Source: Aerococcaceae bacterium (lineage in GTDB: Bacteria > Bacillota > Bacilli > Lactobacillales > Aerococcaceae). Taken from it: a stretch of DNA of 53,308 nucleotides. The stretch lies in contig JAUNEB010000006.1 of NCBI GenBank assembly GCA_030525795.1, forward strand, positions 1 to 53,308. The letters are read 5' to 3'. This document shows positions 41,581-52,030 of the stretch, piece after piece (position 1 is the first letter of the stretch; every line of letters begins with the position of its first letter). The notes below the pieces were generated by a model. It had not been told where the DNA came from and made no database searches. It worked only from the letters and a program-made list of their open reading frames with translations. Made by a program: the position numbers and the translations under genes.

Positions 41581-44500
41581 TTAGTCCACTACCGCATCGC
41601 TCAAACGAACAGAAGCGAGTTTAGAGATTCCGGACTGTTCCATCGTGACACCGTACAACACGTCGGCGTGTTCCATCGTGCCTTTGCGGTGCGTAATGAC
41701 GATAAACTGCGTATTTTCGGTGAAATTTTGCAAGTATTGGCCATAACGATAGACGTTCGCATCATCGAGCGCCGCTTCTACTTCGTCCAACACACAAAAT
41801 GGAACGGGCTTCGTTTCCAATATCGCAAACAACAACGCAATCGCCGTAAACGCGCGTTCTCCGCCAGACAAAAGCGCCAAATTTTGTTTGCGTTTGCCAG
41901 GTGGTTGCGCAATAATATCAACGCCTGTGGTGAGCAAGTCTTTTGGATTGGTCAATTCTAAATATGCTTGCCCGCCTGCGAATAGTTTTTTGAATGTTTT
42001 TTGGAATTGGAGGTTGATTTGGTTGAATGTTTCGCTGAAACGCTTGGTAACCTCGCTATCCATTTCGTCCATAGTTTCTTGTAATTGGCTCATCGCTGTC
42101 AACAAATCATCTTGTTGTTCCACTAAATGCTCGTATCGCTCATTCAACACGTCAAAATCTTCAATTGCTGCCAAGTTAATCGGGCCTAATTGTTCCATCA
42201 TGCGTTTGAGTTGTTTGACTTCTTGTTGAATTTGCTCAGCTTTTTCGATCGGATTGGCAATGGCTTGCGCGGCTTCGTAACTCAATTGATATTCTTGGCT
42301 CAAATAATCCAAGTGATTATCAATGAATGCCGCAAATTTTTCGATTTGGCCTTGTAAAGTGGCTTGTTTTTGGTAAGCTTTTTGGCTAGTAGCCGTGTAA
42401 TCGCGTTGTTGTTGTTCGTGGTCGCGATACGATTCGGTTAATGTTTGGCGTTGGGCACGTAAGTCTTGCAGGCGCTCTCTTTCGATAGCTGCTTGGTGCG
42501 TTTGTTGTTCGATATTCGCCAATAAGTCATCCAATTCTTGTTGAAGCGTTGCTAAGTCGCCAATATCTTGCGTGTGGCCTTCTTCGTAAGAATCAATCGC
42601 TTGCGTCAAGTCTGCTAATTGTTGACGGATTTGTTGCAGTTGTTGTTCTGTTTGATTGAATTCTACTTGTTTGACGGCCAAGTCGGTCGAGAGTTGATGA
42701 ATGCCTTGTTCAATGGTTTGAAGTTGTTGCGTGCGTTCTTCTTCGCTCAATGTTAATTGCGCCAAGTCATTTTGTAATTGTTCTAAAGCAACTTGTGCGG
42801 TTTGCAAGGTCGCTTCGGATTGGGCAATGGCTTGTTTGCGCTCTGACATTTCAATATCGAGTTGAGCGATTTCGTCTTGCGCAATGAAGTGCGCTTGATG
42901 TACTTGGCGTTGTTCACTTTCCGCTTGCAAAAAGCGTTGCTGCAACTGTTGCATTTGGCGTTCAGACTGGCTAGATTGCGTTCTAAAAGTTTCCAACTGC
43001 TCATTGAGTTGTTGTTCTTGTTGGATGCACGTTTGCCATTGTTGTTCGTATGTTTTTTGGTGGGCGCGCGATTGCGTTAAATCTGCTTCGTGTTGTTTAA
43101 GCTCATTTTGGCGCGATAACATGGAGCTGGCTTGTTGTTTCGTTCGTCCGCCTGTCACAGATCCGCCCGGCAAAAGGACATCGCCTTCTAAGGTGACAAT
43201 TTTGGCTTGGTAATTGAGTTTTTTAGCGAGCGATTGCGCTTCTTTTAATTGCTGCATGACAATCGTTGTGCCTAACAAGTTTGTTACAATCGCTTGATTT
43301 TGGGCGTCGAATTGGACTAATTCATGCGCTAATCCGACAAACCCTGAATGTTGGCTGGCAACGGCATAATGTTGACTTGCTAAGATGCGCCCTTTGACGT
43401 TCGTTCTCGGCAAAAAAGTTGCGCGGCCTGCTTGTTGTGTTTTCAGATAGTGAATGGCGCCGCGTGCCGCTTGGTCATTCGTTACGACAATATGCTGCAA
43501 CGCTGCCCCTAATGCCGTATCAATGGCGGTTTGGAATTGCGTTGGCACTTGAATCAAATCTGCAACGGTTCCTTCAATGCCTTCCAGTTGTGCCGCATGC
43601 TTCATAACGGCGCGCACGCCTGAATAATAGCCGGCATAATCTTCTTGCAACTGCTTCAATGATTGCACTTTATTATCCAAAAATTGTGTCTGGCGCTCTT
43701 GATTGAATAATTGTTGTTGTAGCTGTTCGCGTTGTCTGCGTAGTGCTTGCAAATCATCCAATAATTGTTGGTATTCTTTGCGTTGTGTTTGATAGTGATT
43801 TTCAAATTGGGCTTTTTCTTGTTGAATGGTTGTAGCCGTTGTTGCTGTTTGCGCGACTTGTTGTTCCAGTGACGCTATACTTGCGACTAACTTTTCTTTT
43901 TTGGTGTGGGCTTGTTGCAATAATTGCGTCTGCTGTGCCACTTGGTTTTTGGCAGTCGCTTCTTGTTGATACGCGTCAATGAGTTGGCTTCGCAGCGCTT
44001 CAGCGGTTTTGTCGCCGATTTGGCTGAGACGTTGGCGCTTGGTCTGTTGTTTGCGCAAATGTGTTTGAATTTCTTGCAAAGTCGTTTGCAATCGCTCGTA
44101 GTCAGCAGCTAATGTAGTTTCGCTTGCTTGCAACAAAATATGCTGTTCAATTTGTTTTTCGTGTAATTGTTGTTTGTCTTCACGCGAAGATTGGCTAAAT
44201 TGGATGCGTTGCTCCAACATTTGTTGTTGTGCTTTGGCGCGTTCGATGGCTTGCACTTGTTGCTGATTTGTTTCGGATTGTTCATCAATTTGCTGGATTA
44301 AATGGTCGAGTGTTTGTTGCTCGGCTAGCAATTCTCGTTCCAATTGAGCAAGTTGTTGCGTAAGGTGCTCAATTTCTTGCGTGACTTTGGCGTGATTTTC
44401 TTGAGAAGTTTGCCATTGCTCGCGGTAAAGCGCCACTTGGTAGCAATACAGCGAAATTTCTAGTTGGCGTAAGGTTTCTTTCTTTTCTTGATAAATGAGT

Positions 44501-45135
44501 GCCGCTTCACGTTGTTTTTTGAGCGGTTTGAGCTGATTTTCTAATTCATGAATAATGTCTTTGACACGGCTCAAATGGTCGCTCGAACGATTCATTTTGC
44601 GTTCGGCTTCTTGTTTGCGGAACTGATATTTTTGGACACCTGCTGCTTCTTCAAAAATAGAACGGCGTTCTTCTGGTTTATTCAAAAAAATCGTTTCGAC
44701 TTTTCCTTGCGAAATCATCGCGAAACTATTTTTGCCGAGGCCAGAATCTAACAGCAAATCGACGATGTCTTTCAAACGGCAAGGTTCGTTGTTGATGAAG
44801 TAGGCACTTTCGCCATTTCGATTATAACTACGCGTCAAACTAATTTCGCTGAAATCATAATCCAAATAACGATCTTCATTGTTCAATACTAACGTCACTT
44901 TGGCCAAGTTGACGGCTTTGCGGTCTTGTGTCCCATTAAAAATGACGTCTTCCATTTTGCTACCGCGTAAACTTTTGGCAGATTGTTCGCCTAACACCCA
45001 GCGAATTGCTTCCGATAAATTACTTTTGCCGCTGCCGTTTGGACCGACAACTGCCGTCATGCCGCGGTCAAATTCAATCACCGTTTTATCAGCAAACGAC
45101 TTGAAGCCTGTCATTTCAATTCTCGCTAAATACAC
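41581..45135 (-). CDS. smc: Chromosome segregation ATPase SMC
   Basis: SMC organises and segregates the chromosome with ScpA and ScpB. The 1184-aa protein has the N-terminal Walker A GPNGSGKSNLSEAIRWVLGE, two very Gln-rich coiled coils flanking a hinge around residues 500-670 (IEGTVADLIQ...GGSVTGG), and the C-terminal signature LSGGERAFTAIALLFAI with Walker B PFCVLDEVEAALDD. I choose the GTG at 45133-45135 (VYLARIEMTGFKSF) because AAAGGAG precedes it by 9 nt and the family starts here; the ATG at 45156 contains that ribosome binding site. It overlaps the end of rnc. Confidence 0.96.
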   Translation of the reverse strand: MYLARIEMTGFKSFADKTVIEFDRGMTAVVGPNGSGKSNLSEAIRWVLGEQSAKSLRGSKMEDVIFNGTQDRKAVNLAKVTLVLNNEDRYLDYDFSEISLTRSYNRNGESAYFINNEPCRLKDIVDLLLDSGLGKNSFAMISQGKVETIFLNKPEERRSIFEEAAGVQKYQFRKQEAERKMNRSSDHLSRVKDIIHELENQLKPLKKQREAALIYQEKKETLRQLEISLYCYQVALYREQWQTSQENHAKVTQEIEHLTQQLAQLERELLAEQQTLDHLIQQIDEQSETNQQQVQAIERAKAQQQMLEQRIQFSQSSREDKQQLHEKQIEQHILLQASETTLAADYERLQTTLQEIQTHLRKQQTKRQRLSQIGDKTAEALRSQLIDAYQQEATAKNQVAQQTQLLQQAHTKKEKLVASIASLEQQVAQTATTATTIQQEKAQFENHYQTQRKEYQQLLDDLQALRRQREQLQQQLFNQERQTQFLDNKVQSLKQLQEDYAGYYSGVRAVMKHAAQLEGIEGTVADLIQVPTQFQTAIDTALGAALQHIVVTNDQAARGAIHYLKTQQAGRATFLPRTNVKGRILASQHYAVASQHSGFVGLAHELVQFDAQNQAIVTNLLGTTIVMQQLKEAQSLAKKLNYQAKIVTLEGDVLLPGGSVTGGRTKQQASSMLSRQNELKQHEADLTQSRAHQKTYEQQWQTCIQQEQQLNEQLETFRTQSSQSERQMQQLQQRFLQAESEQRQVHQAHFIAQDEIAQLDIEMSERKQAIAQSEATLQTAQVALEQLQNDLAQLTLSEEERTQQLQTIEQGIHQLSTDLAVKQVEFNQTEQQLQQIRQQLADLTQAIDSYEEGHTQDIGDLATLQQELDDLLANIEQQTHQAAIERERLQDLRAQRQTLTESYRDHEQQQRDYTATSQKAYQKQATLQGQIEKFAAFIDNHLDYLSQEYQLSYEAAQAIANPIEKAEQIQQEVKQLKRMMEQLGPINLAAIEDFDVLNERYEHLVEQQDDLLTAMSQLQETMDEMDSEVTKRFSETFNQINLQFQKTFKKLFAGGQAYLELTNPKDLLTTGVDIIAQPPGKRKQNLALLSGGERAFTAIALLFAILETKPVPFCVLDEVEAALDDANVYRYGQYLQNFTENTQFIVITHRKGTMEHADVLYGVTMEQSGISKLASVRLSDAVVD

Positions 45136-45838
45136 GTTTGATTTCTCCTTTCGCATTGATTCGTTGATACCCGATTTGTGCTGCTTGCATTTCGGCTTGT
45201 TTTTTACTTTTTCCGGTGCCAGTGGCTACGAGTTCATCATTCACATACAAGCCTGTTGTGAACGTCTGGTCGTGTTGCGGCCCCGTTTGCTCGATAATGC
45301 GATATTGAATGACGACTGCGCCACGTTTTTGTACGCGTTCTTGAAAAAGCGTCTTGTAATCTTTGGCGATTTGCTGCAATAACTGTTCATGCTTCGTAAA
45401 CACTTCTCGTGCCAAAAATGACCGCGCCACATCAATTCCGCAATCTAAATACACCGCCCCCAAAAACGCCTCAAAGCAATCGGCCAAAATCGAATCACGT
45501 CCGCGTCCGCCTCCAACTTCCTCGCCGCGTCCTAATTGCAAATAAGTATCAAAGCGATATTCCCGCGCCAAAAAAGCCAAACTCGGCTCGCACACCAATT
45601 GCGCGCGCATACGCGTCAACTGCCCTTCAGTATAAGTCGGATACTGTTGATACAAAAACTCACTCATCAACACTTCCAGCACCGCATCGCCCAAAAATTC
45701 CAAACGCTCATTATGTTGCAATTGCTTGCTCGCTTGCTCATTAGCGTACGACGTATGCCGAAAAGCCGTTTTAATTAAATCTGGATTGTGAAAAGTCGCT
45801 TGAATCAACTGTTCTAACTGCTTAATCATTGTTCGCAT
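45116..45838 (-). CDS. rnc: Ribonuclease III
   Basis: RNase III cuts double-stranded RNA in rRNA and mRNA processing. The 240-aa protein has the catalytic signature NERLEFLGDAVLEVLMS, the later DCFEAFLGAVYLD with the metal-binding Asp and Glu, and a C-terminal dsRNA-binding domain (YKTLFQERVQKRGAVVIQYR ... GTGKSKKQAEMQAAQ). GGAGGGATTTT precedes the ATG. It overlaps smc, the standard rnc-smc pairing. Confidence 0.97.
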   Translation of the reverse strand: MRTMIKQLEQLIQATFHNPDLIKTAFRHTSYANEQASKQLQHNERLEFLGDAVLEVLMSEFLYQQYPTYTEGQLTRMRAQLVCEPSLAFLAREYRFDTYLQLGRGEEVGGGRGRDSILADCFEAFLGAVYLDCGIDVARSFLAREVFTKHEQLLQQIAKDYKTLFQERVQKRGAVVIQYRIIEQTGPQHDQTFTTGLYVNDELVATGTGKSKKQAEMQAAQIGYQRINAKGEIKRVFSEN

Positions 45839-45902
45839 AAAATCCCTCCGCTATTTATTTTACCATAAAAAACGCCTATAAAAAAGGAGCGAAAAAACGC
45901 TC

Positions 45903-46646
45903 CTATCCAACAGGATAAAAAATCCCTAAAAATCCCACACCAACCATATCTGCAATCGCATGCGCCAAAAAGAACGGCACTAAATTCGGCTGTTTACGCG
46001 TGTAAAGGTAATAATAGACTGTGCCCATCACGACGCCAATCATAACCGCAGACAACCAGCCTTGATACGTATGAAAGGAAATTCGCACAAGCGTCGAAAA
46101 AAGATATAGCCATTTGCGGTCGATTTTGGTACAAAACAGCAACCCTAAAAAGAAAATTTCTTCATAAAACCCGTTAAAGAGACTATATAAAACTAAATCA
46201 AACGGCACTTTTCCAAAAGTTCGAGCAATGCTATCTAGCGACCAGTCGTAATACGGCAAGTAGCGAAGTGCGCCAAATTGATGGAATGCGTCCCAGAACA
46301 AATCGCACGCAATGCCCGTCGCCACAAAAATAAGTACCGCCCAAACTAATACATTCCACCGAAACTGGATCTTCAACTGCGAAAAATCAAACCGCCTTAA
46401 TGCTAAATACCACATTGCGAGCAGGAGCCATTTTCCTTGGTCAAAAATCATGTAGTAATTCGTCGTTGCGCTGAAATCAAAGCTCGTAATGCTTTCTTGC
46501 CCTGTGGAAGTCGGCGCAGCGCTAAATAAAAGGGACATCGAATGGTATATATAGACACCGAAGAGTAACGCTGTCACGACTAAAATGTCGTACCATTTTA
46601 AGTGCATCAGCGTGCCTTTCCATCGTAATCGTTGTAAATATTTCAT
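45903..46646 (-). CDS. CPBP family membrane protein (putative CAAX-like intramembrane protease)
   Basis: A 247-aa protein with about seven hydrophobic helices. It has a CPBP/Abi motif 1-like segment FYEEIFFLGLLF (EE pair) and a later HAIADMVGVG with His and Asp, together the presumed metal site. In Firmicutes such proteins are tied to bacteriocin self-immunity or membrane protein processing, but no bacteriocin gene is visible here. The gene follows uvrB by 11 nt. Confidence 0.8.
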   Translation of the reverse strand: MKYLQRLRWKGTLMHLKWYDILVVTALLFGVYIYHSMSLLFSAAPTSTGQESITSFDFSATTNYYMIFDQGKWLLLAMWYLALRRFDFSQLKIQFRWNVLVWAVLIFVATGIACDLFWDAFHQFGALRYLPYYDWSLDSIARTFGKVPFDLVLYSLFNGFYEEIFFLGLLFCTKIDRKWLYLFSTLVRISFHTYQGWLSAVMIGVVMGTVYYYLYTRKQPNLVPFFLAHAIADMVGVGFLGIFYPVG

Positions 46647-46657
46647 AAAATGCTCCT

Positions 46658-48649
46658 TTATTTTAGATGATACGCTGCTTTTAGCTCCATAATGACGTCG
46701 CGTAATTCGGCAGCTTTTTCGAATTGTAAATCTTTGGCTGCTGCTTTCATTTCGTGCGTGAGGCGTTCCATTTGTTCTTCGCGTTGCAGACGTGTCAATT
46801 TCTTGAATTGGACGAGAATGTTTTCTTGTTTTTCTTCGGAAGCGACATCGTGTGTAATACGAATGAGGTCGCGTACTTCTTTTTTGACGGTGCGTGGTGT
46901 AATGCCATGTTCGGCATTGTAGGCCATTTGAATAGAACGACGGCGCTCAGTTTCGTCAATCGCGTATTGCATGGATTGTGTGACGTTATCGGCGTACATG
47001 ATGACACGACCATTTTCGTTACGTGCCGCACGACCGATGGTTTGAACCAATGAGCGTTCACTGCGTAAAAAGCCTTCCTTATCCGCATCGAGAATGGCCA
47101 CGAGCGACACTTCTGGCACATCTAAGCCTTCTCGAAGCAAGTTGATGCCGACAAGTACATCGAAGACTCCCAGCCTCAAATCGCGAATAATTTCGGTACG
47201 CTCAAGCGTTTTAATGTCGCTGTGCAAATATTTGACTTTAATGTCGAGTTCTTTCAAATAATCGGTTAAGTCTTCGGACATTTTTTTGGTCAGGGTGGTT
47301 ATAAACACGCGCTCGTTACGCGCCACACGCAAATGAATTTCGCTAACTAAATCATCGATTTGCCCTTTAATTGGACGGACTTCGACAATTGGGTCGAGCA
47401 ATCCTGTCGGACGAATAATTTGTTGCACGACTTCTTGGTTGACGTGCTCCATTTCGTACGGGCCAGGCGTTGCCGACACGTAAATAATTTGGTTGACATG
47501 ATCCTCGAATTCTTCCAAACGCAATGGGCGGTTGTCCAATGCACTCGGCAAACGGAATCCGTAATCAATCAGTTGTTGCTTGCGCGCGCGGTCGCCATTG
47601 TACATGCCACGCAATTGCGACATCGTAATGTGCGATTCATCCACCACAATCAAAAAATCTTCCGGGAAAAAGTCGAGTAGCGTGTACGGCGCTTGCCCTG
47701 CTTCACGCCCATCCATGTGGCGCGAATAATTTTCGATACCGCTACAATAACCCATTTCTAACAACATTTCGATATCGTAGTTCGTGCGCTGTTCCAGACG
47801 TTGCGCTTCTAATAATTTGTGCTCACTGCGCAATTCTTCCAACCGGCTTTCTAATTCCGCACGAATTTGCTCGACTGCACGCAATGTTTGCTCATTATTC
47901 GCCACAAAATGCGTCGCGGGATAAATCGGATAGTGGTCTACATCGCGTTTAATTTCGCCTGTCATGACATCGACTTCGCGAATCCGATCAATTTCATCCC
48001 CGAAAAATTCTACTCGAATGACTTCCGAATCACGTGACGCCATAAAAATTTCGACAACATCACCGCGCACCCGAAAGGTTCCCCGTTGAAAATCAATATC
48101 ATTACGCACGAATTGCATTTCTACTAATCGCGCCAACATCGCTTGACGACTAATTTCTTGTCCTTTACGCAACGACAACACATGTTCGCGATAATTTTCA
48201 GGATTGACTAAACCATAAATACAGGAAACCGACGCCACTACAATGACATCGCGCCGTTCCAACAACGCTGACGATGCCGAATGACGTAATTTGTCGATTT
48301 CGTCGTTGACACTTGATTCTTTTTCGATGTAAGTGTCACTAGATGGCACATAAGCCTCTGGCTGATAATAGTCGTAATACGACACGAAATATTCGACCGA
48401 ATTTTCAGGAAAAAATTCCAACAACTCGCTATATAATTGCCCTGCTAAAGTTTTATTGTGCGCCAATACTAGCGTCGGTTTTTTGACTTCTTGAATGACA
48501 TTCGCAATCGTAAACGTCTTGCCCGTTCCTGTCGCCCCCAACAACACTTGCTCTTTCTTGCCCGACTGGATGCCCGCAACTAACGCCTCAATCGCTTGCG
48601 GTTGGTCGCCACTCGGTTGATATTGCGATACTACCTTGAATTCTGCCAT
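46658..48649 (-). CDS. uvrB: Excinuclease ABC subunit UvrB
   Basis: UvrB is the damage-verifying helicase of nucleotide excision repair. The 663-aa protein has Walker [14 protein letters not shown], the beta-hairpin motif [20 protein letters not shown], the DEAD-like VVDESH, helicase motif [11 protein letters not shown], and the C-terminal UVR motif ([20 protein letters not shown]). Length is standard. uvrA, often adjacent, is not in this window. A TGGTATGAT extended -10 lies shortly upstream on the minus strand. Confidence 0.98.
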   Translation of the reverse strand: MAEFKVVSQYQPSGDQPQAIEALVAGIQSGKKEQVLLGATGTGKTFTIANVIQEVKKPTLVLAHNKTLAGQLYSELLEFFPENSVEYFVSYYDYYQPEAYVPSSDTYIEKESSVNDEIDKLRHSASSALLERRDVIVVASVSCIYGLVNPENYREHVLSLRKGQEISRQAMLARLVEMQFVRNDIDFQRGTFRVRGDVVEIFMASRDSEVIRVEFFGDEIDRIREVDVMTGEIKRDVDHYPIYPATHFVANNEQTLRAVEQIRAELESRLEELRSEHKLLEAQRLEQRTNYDIEMLLEMGYCSGIENYSRHMDGREAGQAPYTLLDFFPEDFLIVVDESHITMSQLRGMYNGDRARKQQLIDYGFRLPSALDNRPLRLEEFEDHVNQIIYVSATPGPYEMEHVNQEVVQQIIRPTGLLDPIVEVRPIKGQIDDLVSEIHLRVARNERVFITTLTKKMSEDLTDYLKELDIKVKYLHSDIKTLERTEIIRDLRLGVFDVLVGINLLREGLDVPEVSLVAILDADKEGFLRSERSLVQTIGRAARNENGRVIMYADNVTQSMQYAIDETERRRSIQMAYNAEHGITPRTVKKEVRDLIRITHDVASEEKQENILVQFKKLTRLQREEQMERLTHEMKAAAKDLQFEKAAELRDVIMELKAAYHLK

Positions 48650-48761
48650 CTTATCCCCACTTTCTCTTTCATCATCATACCAAAAAAAGTTCTCCCTGCC
48701 TATTTTTCACACTCTTTAACAAAATAAATCTATTTTTTTTGGCGAATTATGCAAAATATAG

Positions 48762-48791
48762 TTGCAACTACTTCCGCTTTTCATGTATAAT
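48762..48791 (+). promoter_or_regulatory. rpsT promoter
   Basis: TTGCAA (48762-48767) and TATAAT (48786-48791) with an 18-bp spacer, 63 nt upstream of the rpsT start codon. Confidence 0.75.
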
Positions 48792-48854
48792 ATATAACGT
48801 TGGCTAAGTCTTAGACTTAACATACTACATTAAGTAATGAAAGAGGTGACTGGA

Positions 48855-49109
48855 ATGGCAAACCATAAATCAGCTAAAAAACGTATCCGTACAACAGCAA
48901 CACGCACAGAGCAAAACCGTGCTCACGTATCTGCTATGCGTACAGCTGTGAAAAAATTCCGTTCAGCCGTTGAAACTGGCGAAGGTAACTTACAAGATTT
49001 GTTCAAATTAGCAGCAAAAGAAATCGACAGCGCTGCAACTAAAGGATTAATCCACAAAAACAAAGCAGCTCGTGACAAATCACGTTTGAGCAAATTATTA
49101 GCAAAATAA
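48855..49109 (+). CDS. rpsT: Small ribosomal subunit protein bS20
   Basis: An 84-aa basic helical protein, MANHKSAKKRIRTTATRTEQ at the start and a C-terminal LIHKNKAARDKSRLSKLLAK, diagnostic of S20. The ATG at 48855 follows GAGGTGACTGGA; an earlier start at 48837 includes the ribosome binding site and is rejected. It is monocistronic with its own promoter and terminator, oriented opposite to uvrB. Confidence 0.98.
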   Translation: MANHKSAKKRIRTTATRTEQNRAHVSAMRTAVKKFRSAVETGEGNLQDLFKLAAKEIDSAATKGLIHKNKAARDKSRLSKLLAK

Positions 49110-49120
49110 TAACATTAAGA

Positions 49121-49146
49121 CCAAGCAAACTTGCTTGGCCTTTTTT
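49121..49146 (+). terminator. rpsT terminator
   Basis: CCAAGCAA pairs with TTGCTTGG (49121-49128, 49131-49138), followed by GCC-type bases and six T (49141-49146). Confidence 0.85.
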
Positions 49147-49162
49147 ATATGCAATTAAAAAC

Positions 49163-49196
49163 AGGACTGGTGGAAGTTTTAGCTTCCATCAGTCCT
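49163..49196. terminator. Terminator between rpsT and the M20 amidohydrolase gene
   Basis: AGGACTGGTGGAAG (49163-49176) pairs with CTTCCATCAGTCCT (49183-49196) with one mismatch. T-rich tails occur on both strands, so it probably ends the minus-strand operon and backs up the rpsT terminator. Confidence 0.8.
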
Positions 49197-49209
49197 TCTT
49201 TTTTATTTG

Positions 49210-50379
49210 TTACTGCATTGTTGCTTTATTTTGGTCGAATTCTGCTTTAATTTCAGCTAAGTAATCAGGTTGTGTAATCAAATCAATACTTGCTGCACTC
49301 AATACTTTCGCTGCCATTTCAATCGCTACGTGTCCTTCTTCTGTTTTACCATTATCCAAAAAGGCTTGGCTATGGCTGGATGTGCCAACAGGAACGAACG
49401 CTACGCGAATACATGAACCCGGTACTTCATACATCACATTTGAAAAATCACTTGAGCCTGTTTTTTCGCGTGGTGGGCTAATTCGTGGTGCGCCTGCTAA
49501 TTGAGCTTTTTCCATTAACAATTCGTTCAATTTTAGGGCAGGGATTTTGTTATTCAATCGGTCTCCCCAGTTGATTTCGCACTCTACGCCTGCCATCATC
49601 GCAGCACCTTTCAGTACATTTTCCACACGCGCTTCTACTTCATTGAGATACGCTCTTGAATAAGATCTGAGTGAGAATTTTGCGCGGGCACGAGCGGGCA
49701 CCACGTTCGCTGGTCCCGTTGTTTCAAGCATCGTGTAGTGCATCTTGACATCTTCTCGTACATGCTCTCTCAAAAATTCTGTTCCATTGAATGCTAACAA
49801 CAACGCGTCAAAAGCGGAACGTCCGTCTTCAGGTTTCAAAGCTGCGTGTGCAGATTTACCTAAGAAAGTAACTTCTAAGTTTGTGAGCGCCAATGATTTA
49901 ATATCCGTTGTCGTTGTTGGAGAACCATGCATCATTAAGGCAACATCGAGTTCCTTCATGTAGTCTTGCTCCAACATTCTTAACTTGCCGTGTGTTGTTT
50001 CTTCAGCTGGCGTTCCGTAAACAGTAATTTGGAAATTATCTGCTTGCACATGATTGACAATTGCTTCTGCTGCTAAAACGATACTTGGACCTTGCATATG
50101 GTGTCCGCAAGCGTGGCCTAAGCCTTCCAATGCGTCGTATTCGCACAATAAGCCAATATTAGGTTGTCCAGTACCTTTGCGGTAAACTGCCTTAAACGCT
50201 GTTTCCAAACCTGCGATTCCAACTTCAACTTCAAAGCCGATCGCTTTTAGTTGGTCGGTTAACAACTTCATTGCTTCAAATTCTTGGTTCCCTAATTCTG
50301 GATGGTCAAAAATATAATCGGCCATTTCAATATAAGGTTCCTTGTGAGCGTCTATCCATTTAAATAGTAATTCCGACAT
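49210..50379 (-). CDS. M20 family amidohydrolase (AbgB/HipO-like)
   Basis: A 389-aa M20D metallohydrolase. Metal ligands appear in LGHACGHHMQGP (Cys and His), in GTPAEETTHGK (Glu pair), in MMHGSP (His) and in HSQAF near the C-terminus; a dimerisation domain lies between. Relatives cleave N-acyl amino acids or aminobenzoyl-glutamate. It follows the YfcC transporter gene by 27 nt, so the two likely form an import-and-hydrolysis unit for an acylated or dipeptide-like compound. The exact substrate is unknown. Confidence 0.9.
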   Translation of the reverse strand: MSELLFKWIDAHKEPYIEMADYIFDHPELGNQEFEAMKLLTDQLKAIGFEVEVGIAGLETAFKAVYRKGTGQPNIGLLCEYDALEGLGHACGHHMQGPSIVLAAEAIVNHVQADNFQITVYGTPAEETTHGKLRMLEQDYMKELDVALMMHGSPTTTTDIKSLALTNLEVTFLGKSAHAALKPEDGRSAFDALLLAFNGTEFLREHVREDVKMHYTMLETTGPANVVPARARAKFSLRSYSRAYLNEVEARVENVLKGAAMMAGVECEINWGDRLNNKIPALKLNELLMEKAQLAGAPRISPPREKTGSSDFSNVMYEVPGSCIRVAFVPVGTSSHSQAFLDNGKTEEGHVAIEMAAKVLSAASIDLITQPDYLAEIKAEFDQNKATMQ

Positions 50380-50406
50380 CGATAAAGACCTTCTTTCTGA
50401 GTGTGA

Positions 50407-51813
50407 TTATACGTGGTTGAACACAGGTGCCAATAACACGAATGCGCAAGAAACGATAAACCAAATAACAAAGAGTTTCCAGAAGAATTTAATCCATTTT
50501 TCGTAAGGGACGTTGGCTGCACCCAAGATTCCCATTAAGGCTGAAGAAGTCGGTACCATGTAGTTACCAAATCCGTCACCGAAACAGAACGCTGTAATAA
50601 CGGCTTGTCTTGACATGCCAATCGCATCTGCAATTGGTAAGAAGACTGGCATAACGATTGCTGCTTGTCCTGAACCTGATGTCAATACTAAGTTGATGAG
50701 ATAGTTGGTTGTCAACATACTCAAACCTTGTAATGGTCTTGGTAAAATAGTAATGATTTTGATCATAGATTCTACAGTTGTATCAATGATCATCCCTGCT
50801 TCCATGATGTTACCAATTGAACGTGCTACCCCGATAATTAAGACAGCACCCATCATTTTCTTAACGCCATTCGTAAAGTCTGTTGCAATTTCTGACGGAG
50901 TAGATCCCGCTAAGAATCCTGATACAATCGCTAAAACAAGGAATGATGCAGCGATTTCGCGCATATCCCAATCCCATTCAGCACCACCGTAAACGATTAA
51001 GCCCATTGTGGTAAATAACAAGATGATGATTAAGATTTTTCTGAAGTTCATTTTGCCGAAAGAATCTAGCGTGTGTCCTTCAAAGACGTTGTTTGCTTTG
51101 TCTAATTCGTACATTGGACTTAAGGTTGGATCTTTTTTGATGCGTTTAGCGTAAATCATCAAGTAAGCAATCGAAACGATTAAGAACACGATGAACGCTG
51201 CAAAACGGTAACCCAAACCTGAGTAAGGTTCTAATCCTGCGATCCCTTGACTTAAGAGGGTTGTACTTGGTTGGAACATCCCTGTTGAGAAACCTACCGC
51301 ACCACCAAAGATGATGATCGAAACCCCAACTAAAGAGTCTAATCCTAGAGAGAACGCAATCAATACCATCATTGGTGAGAATGCAATGAATGTATTTACC
51401 CCGATTGTTGTACATAATGCTGCAAACATTAAGGTTAAAACTGGAATGAACCAAATACCTTTATCTTTTGCGCGTGTAACAATTGAAGATACACCTGATT
51501 GAAAAGCACCACTTTTTGTAATGATACTAAACGCTGCACCAGAGAACATAATCATCAATAATAAGTCCATATTCTCAATAAACGCATCTGCAATCATGCC
51601 TGGCACTTGTAATAAGCTTACCGCATGACTTTCAATATACTTGAACGAACCTGGCACAATGACCGTCTTACCTGCTTCGTTCTTGATGCGCTCGAATTCA
51701 CCGGCTGGTACAATCCAAGTTAATGCGACTACCAACAACACCATCGCCATTAAGATTACGAGTGAGTGTGGCATCTTAAATTTCTTTTTCTTTTCCATAA
51801 AAAAGCCTCCCAA
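50407..51813 (-). CDS. YfcC family membrane transporter
   Basis: A 468-aa (463 aa if started at the fifth-position ATG MEKKKKFKMP) membrane protein with about twelve helices, of the YfcC/DcuC-like superfamily: LTWIVPAGEFERI near the start, FSGAAFSIITKSGAF, VLTSGSGQAAIVMPVFLPI, and VITAFCFGDGFGNYMVPTS. Cargo is uncertain; relatives carry basic amino acids, dicarboxylates or peptides. It is co-transcribed with the M20 amidohydrolase gene from a promoter at 51830-51859. Confidence 0.88.
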   Translation of the reverse strand: MGGFFMEKKKKFKMPHSLVILMAMVLLVVALTWIVPAGEFERIKNEAGKTVIVPGSFKYIESHAVSLLQVPGMIADAFIENMDLLLMIMFSGAAFSIITKSGAFQSGVSSIVTRAKDKGIWFIPVLTLMFAALCTTIGVNTFIAFSPMMVLIAFSLGLDSLVGVSIIIFGGAVGFSTGMFQPSTTLLSQGIAGLEPYSGLGYRFAAFIVFLIVSIAYLMIYAKRIKKDPTLSPMYELDKANNVFEGHTLDSFGKMNFRKILIIILLFTTMGLIVYGGAEWDWDMREIAASFLVLAIVSGFLAGSTPSEIATDFTNGVKKMMGAVLIIGVARSIGNIMEAGMIIDTTVESMIKIITILPRPLQGLSMLTTNYLINLVLTSGSGQAAIVMPVFLPIADAIGMSRQAVITAFCFGDGFGNYMVPTSSALMGILGAANVPYEKWIKFFWKLFVIWFIVSCAFVLLAPVFNHV

Positions 51814-51829
51814 CTTTTATGATAGTGTC

Positions 51830-51859
51830 ATTATAAAAAAGTTTTTTCACTTCTTGCAA
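51830..51859 (-). promoter_or_regulatory. Promoter of the YfcC-M20 operon
   Basis: On the minus strand TTGCAA (51854-51859) and TATAAT (51830-51835) with an 18-bp spacer, about 17 nt upstream of the first in-frame start. Confidence 0.7.
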
Positions 51860-51970
51860 GGGCTTTCTTGTTTTTTGTGTGTTTTTTTTGTGCTTTTTTT
51901 CATTTTTAGGACGCATTTTTCTGAAAAACAATCCTCTAATCTGTAATTTTTCATGAATAAATCACTCTTC

Positions 51971-51999
51971 TTGACTTTTCAAGTGCTATCCTTTATGGT
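51971..51999 (+). promoter_or_regulatory. asd promoter
   Basis: TTGACT (51971-51976) and TATGGT (51994-51999) with a 17-bp spacer, 32 nt before the asd start. No lysine riboswitch or other structured leader fits in this short interval. Confidence 0.55.
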
Positions 52000-52030
52000 T
52001 AGTCTTGTATTTATTTTTTGGAGGTTATTT

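Noticed and set aside
41581-45135. Internal repeats in the Gln-rich part of smc
   Set aside because: CAA/CAG-rich sequence reflects coiled-coil composition of SMC, without an exact repeat unit.
45903-46646. Bacteriocin immunity locus
   Set aside because: The CPBP protein stands alone next to uvrB; no bacteriocin precursor or exporter is visible nearby.
51814-52030. Riboswitch upstream of asd
   Set aside because: The leader is only about 25 nt after the likely start site, too short for a lysine riboswitch, and no conserved motif is seen.
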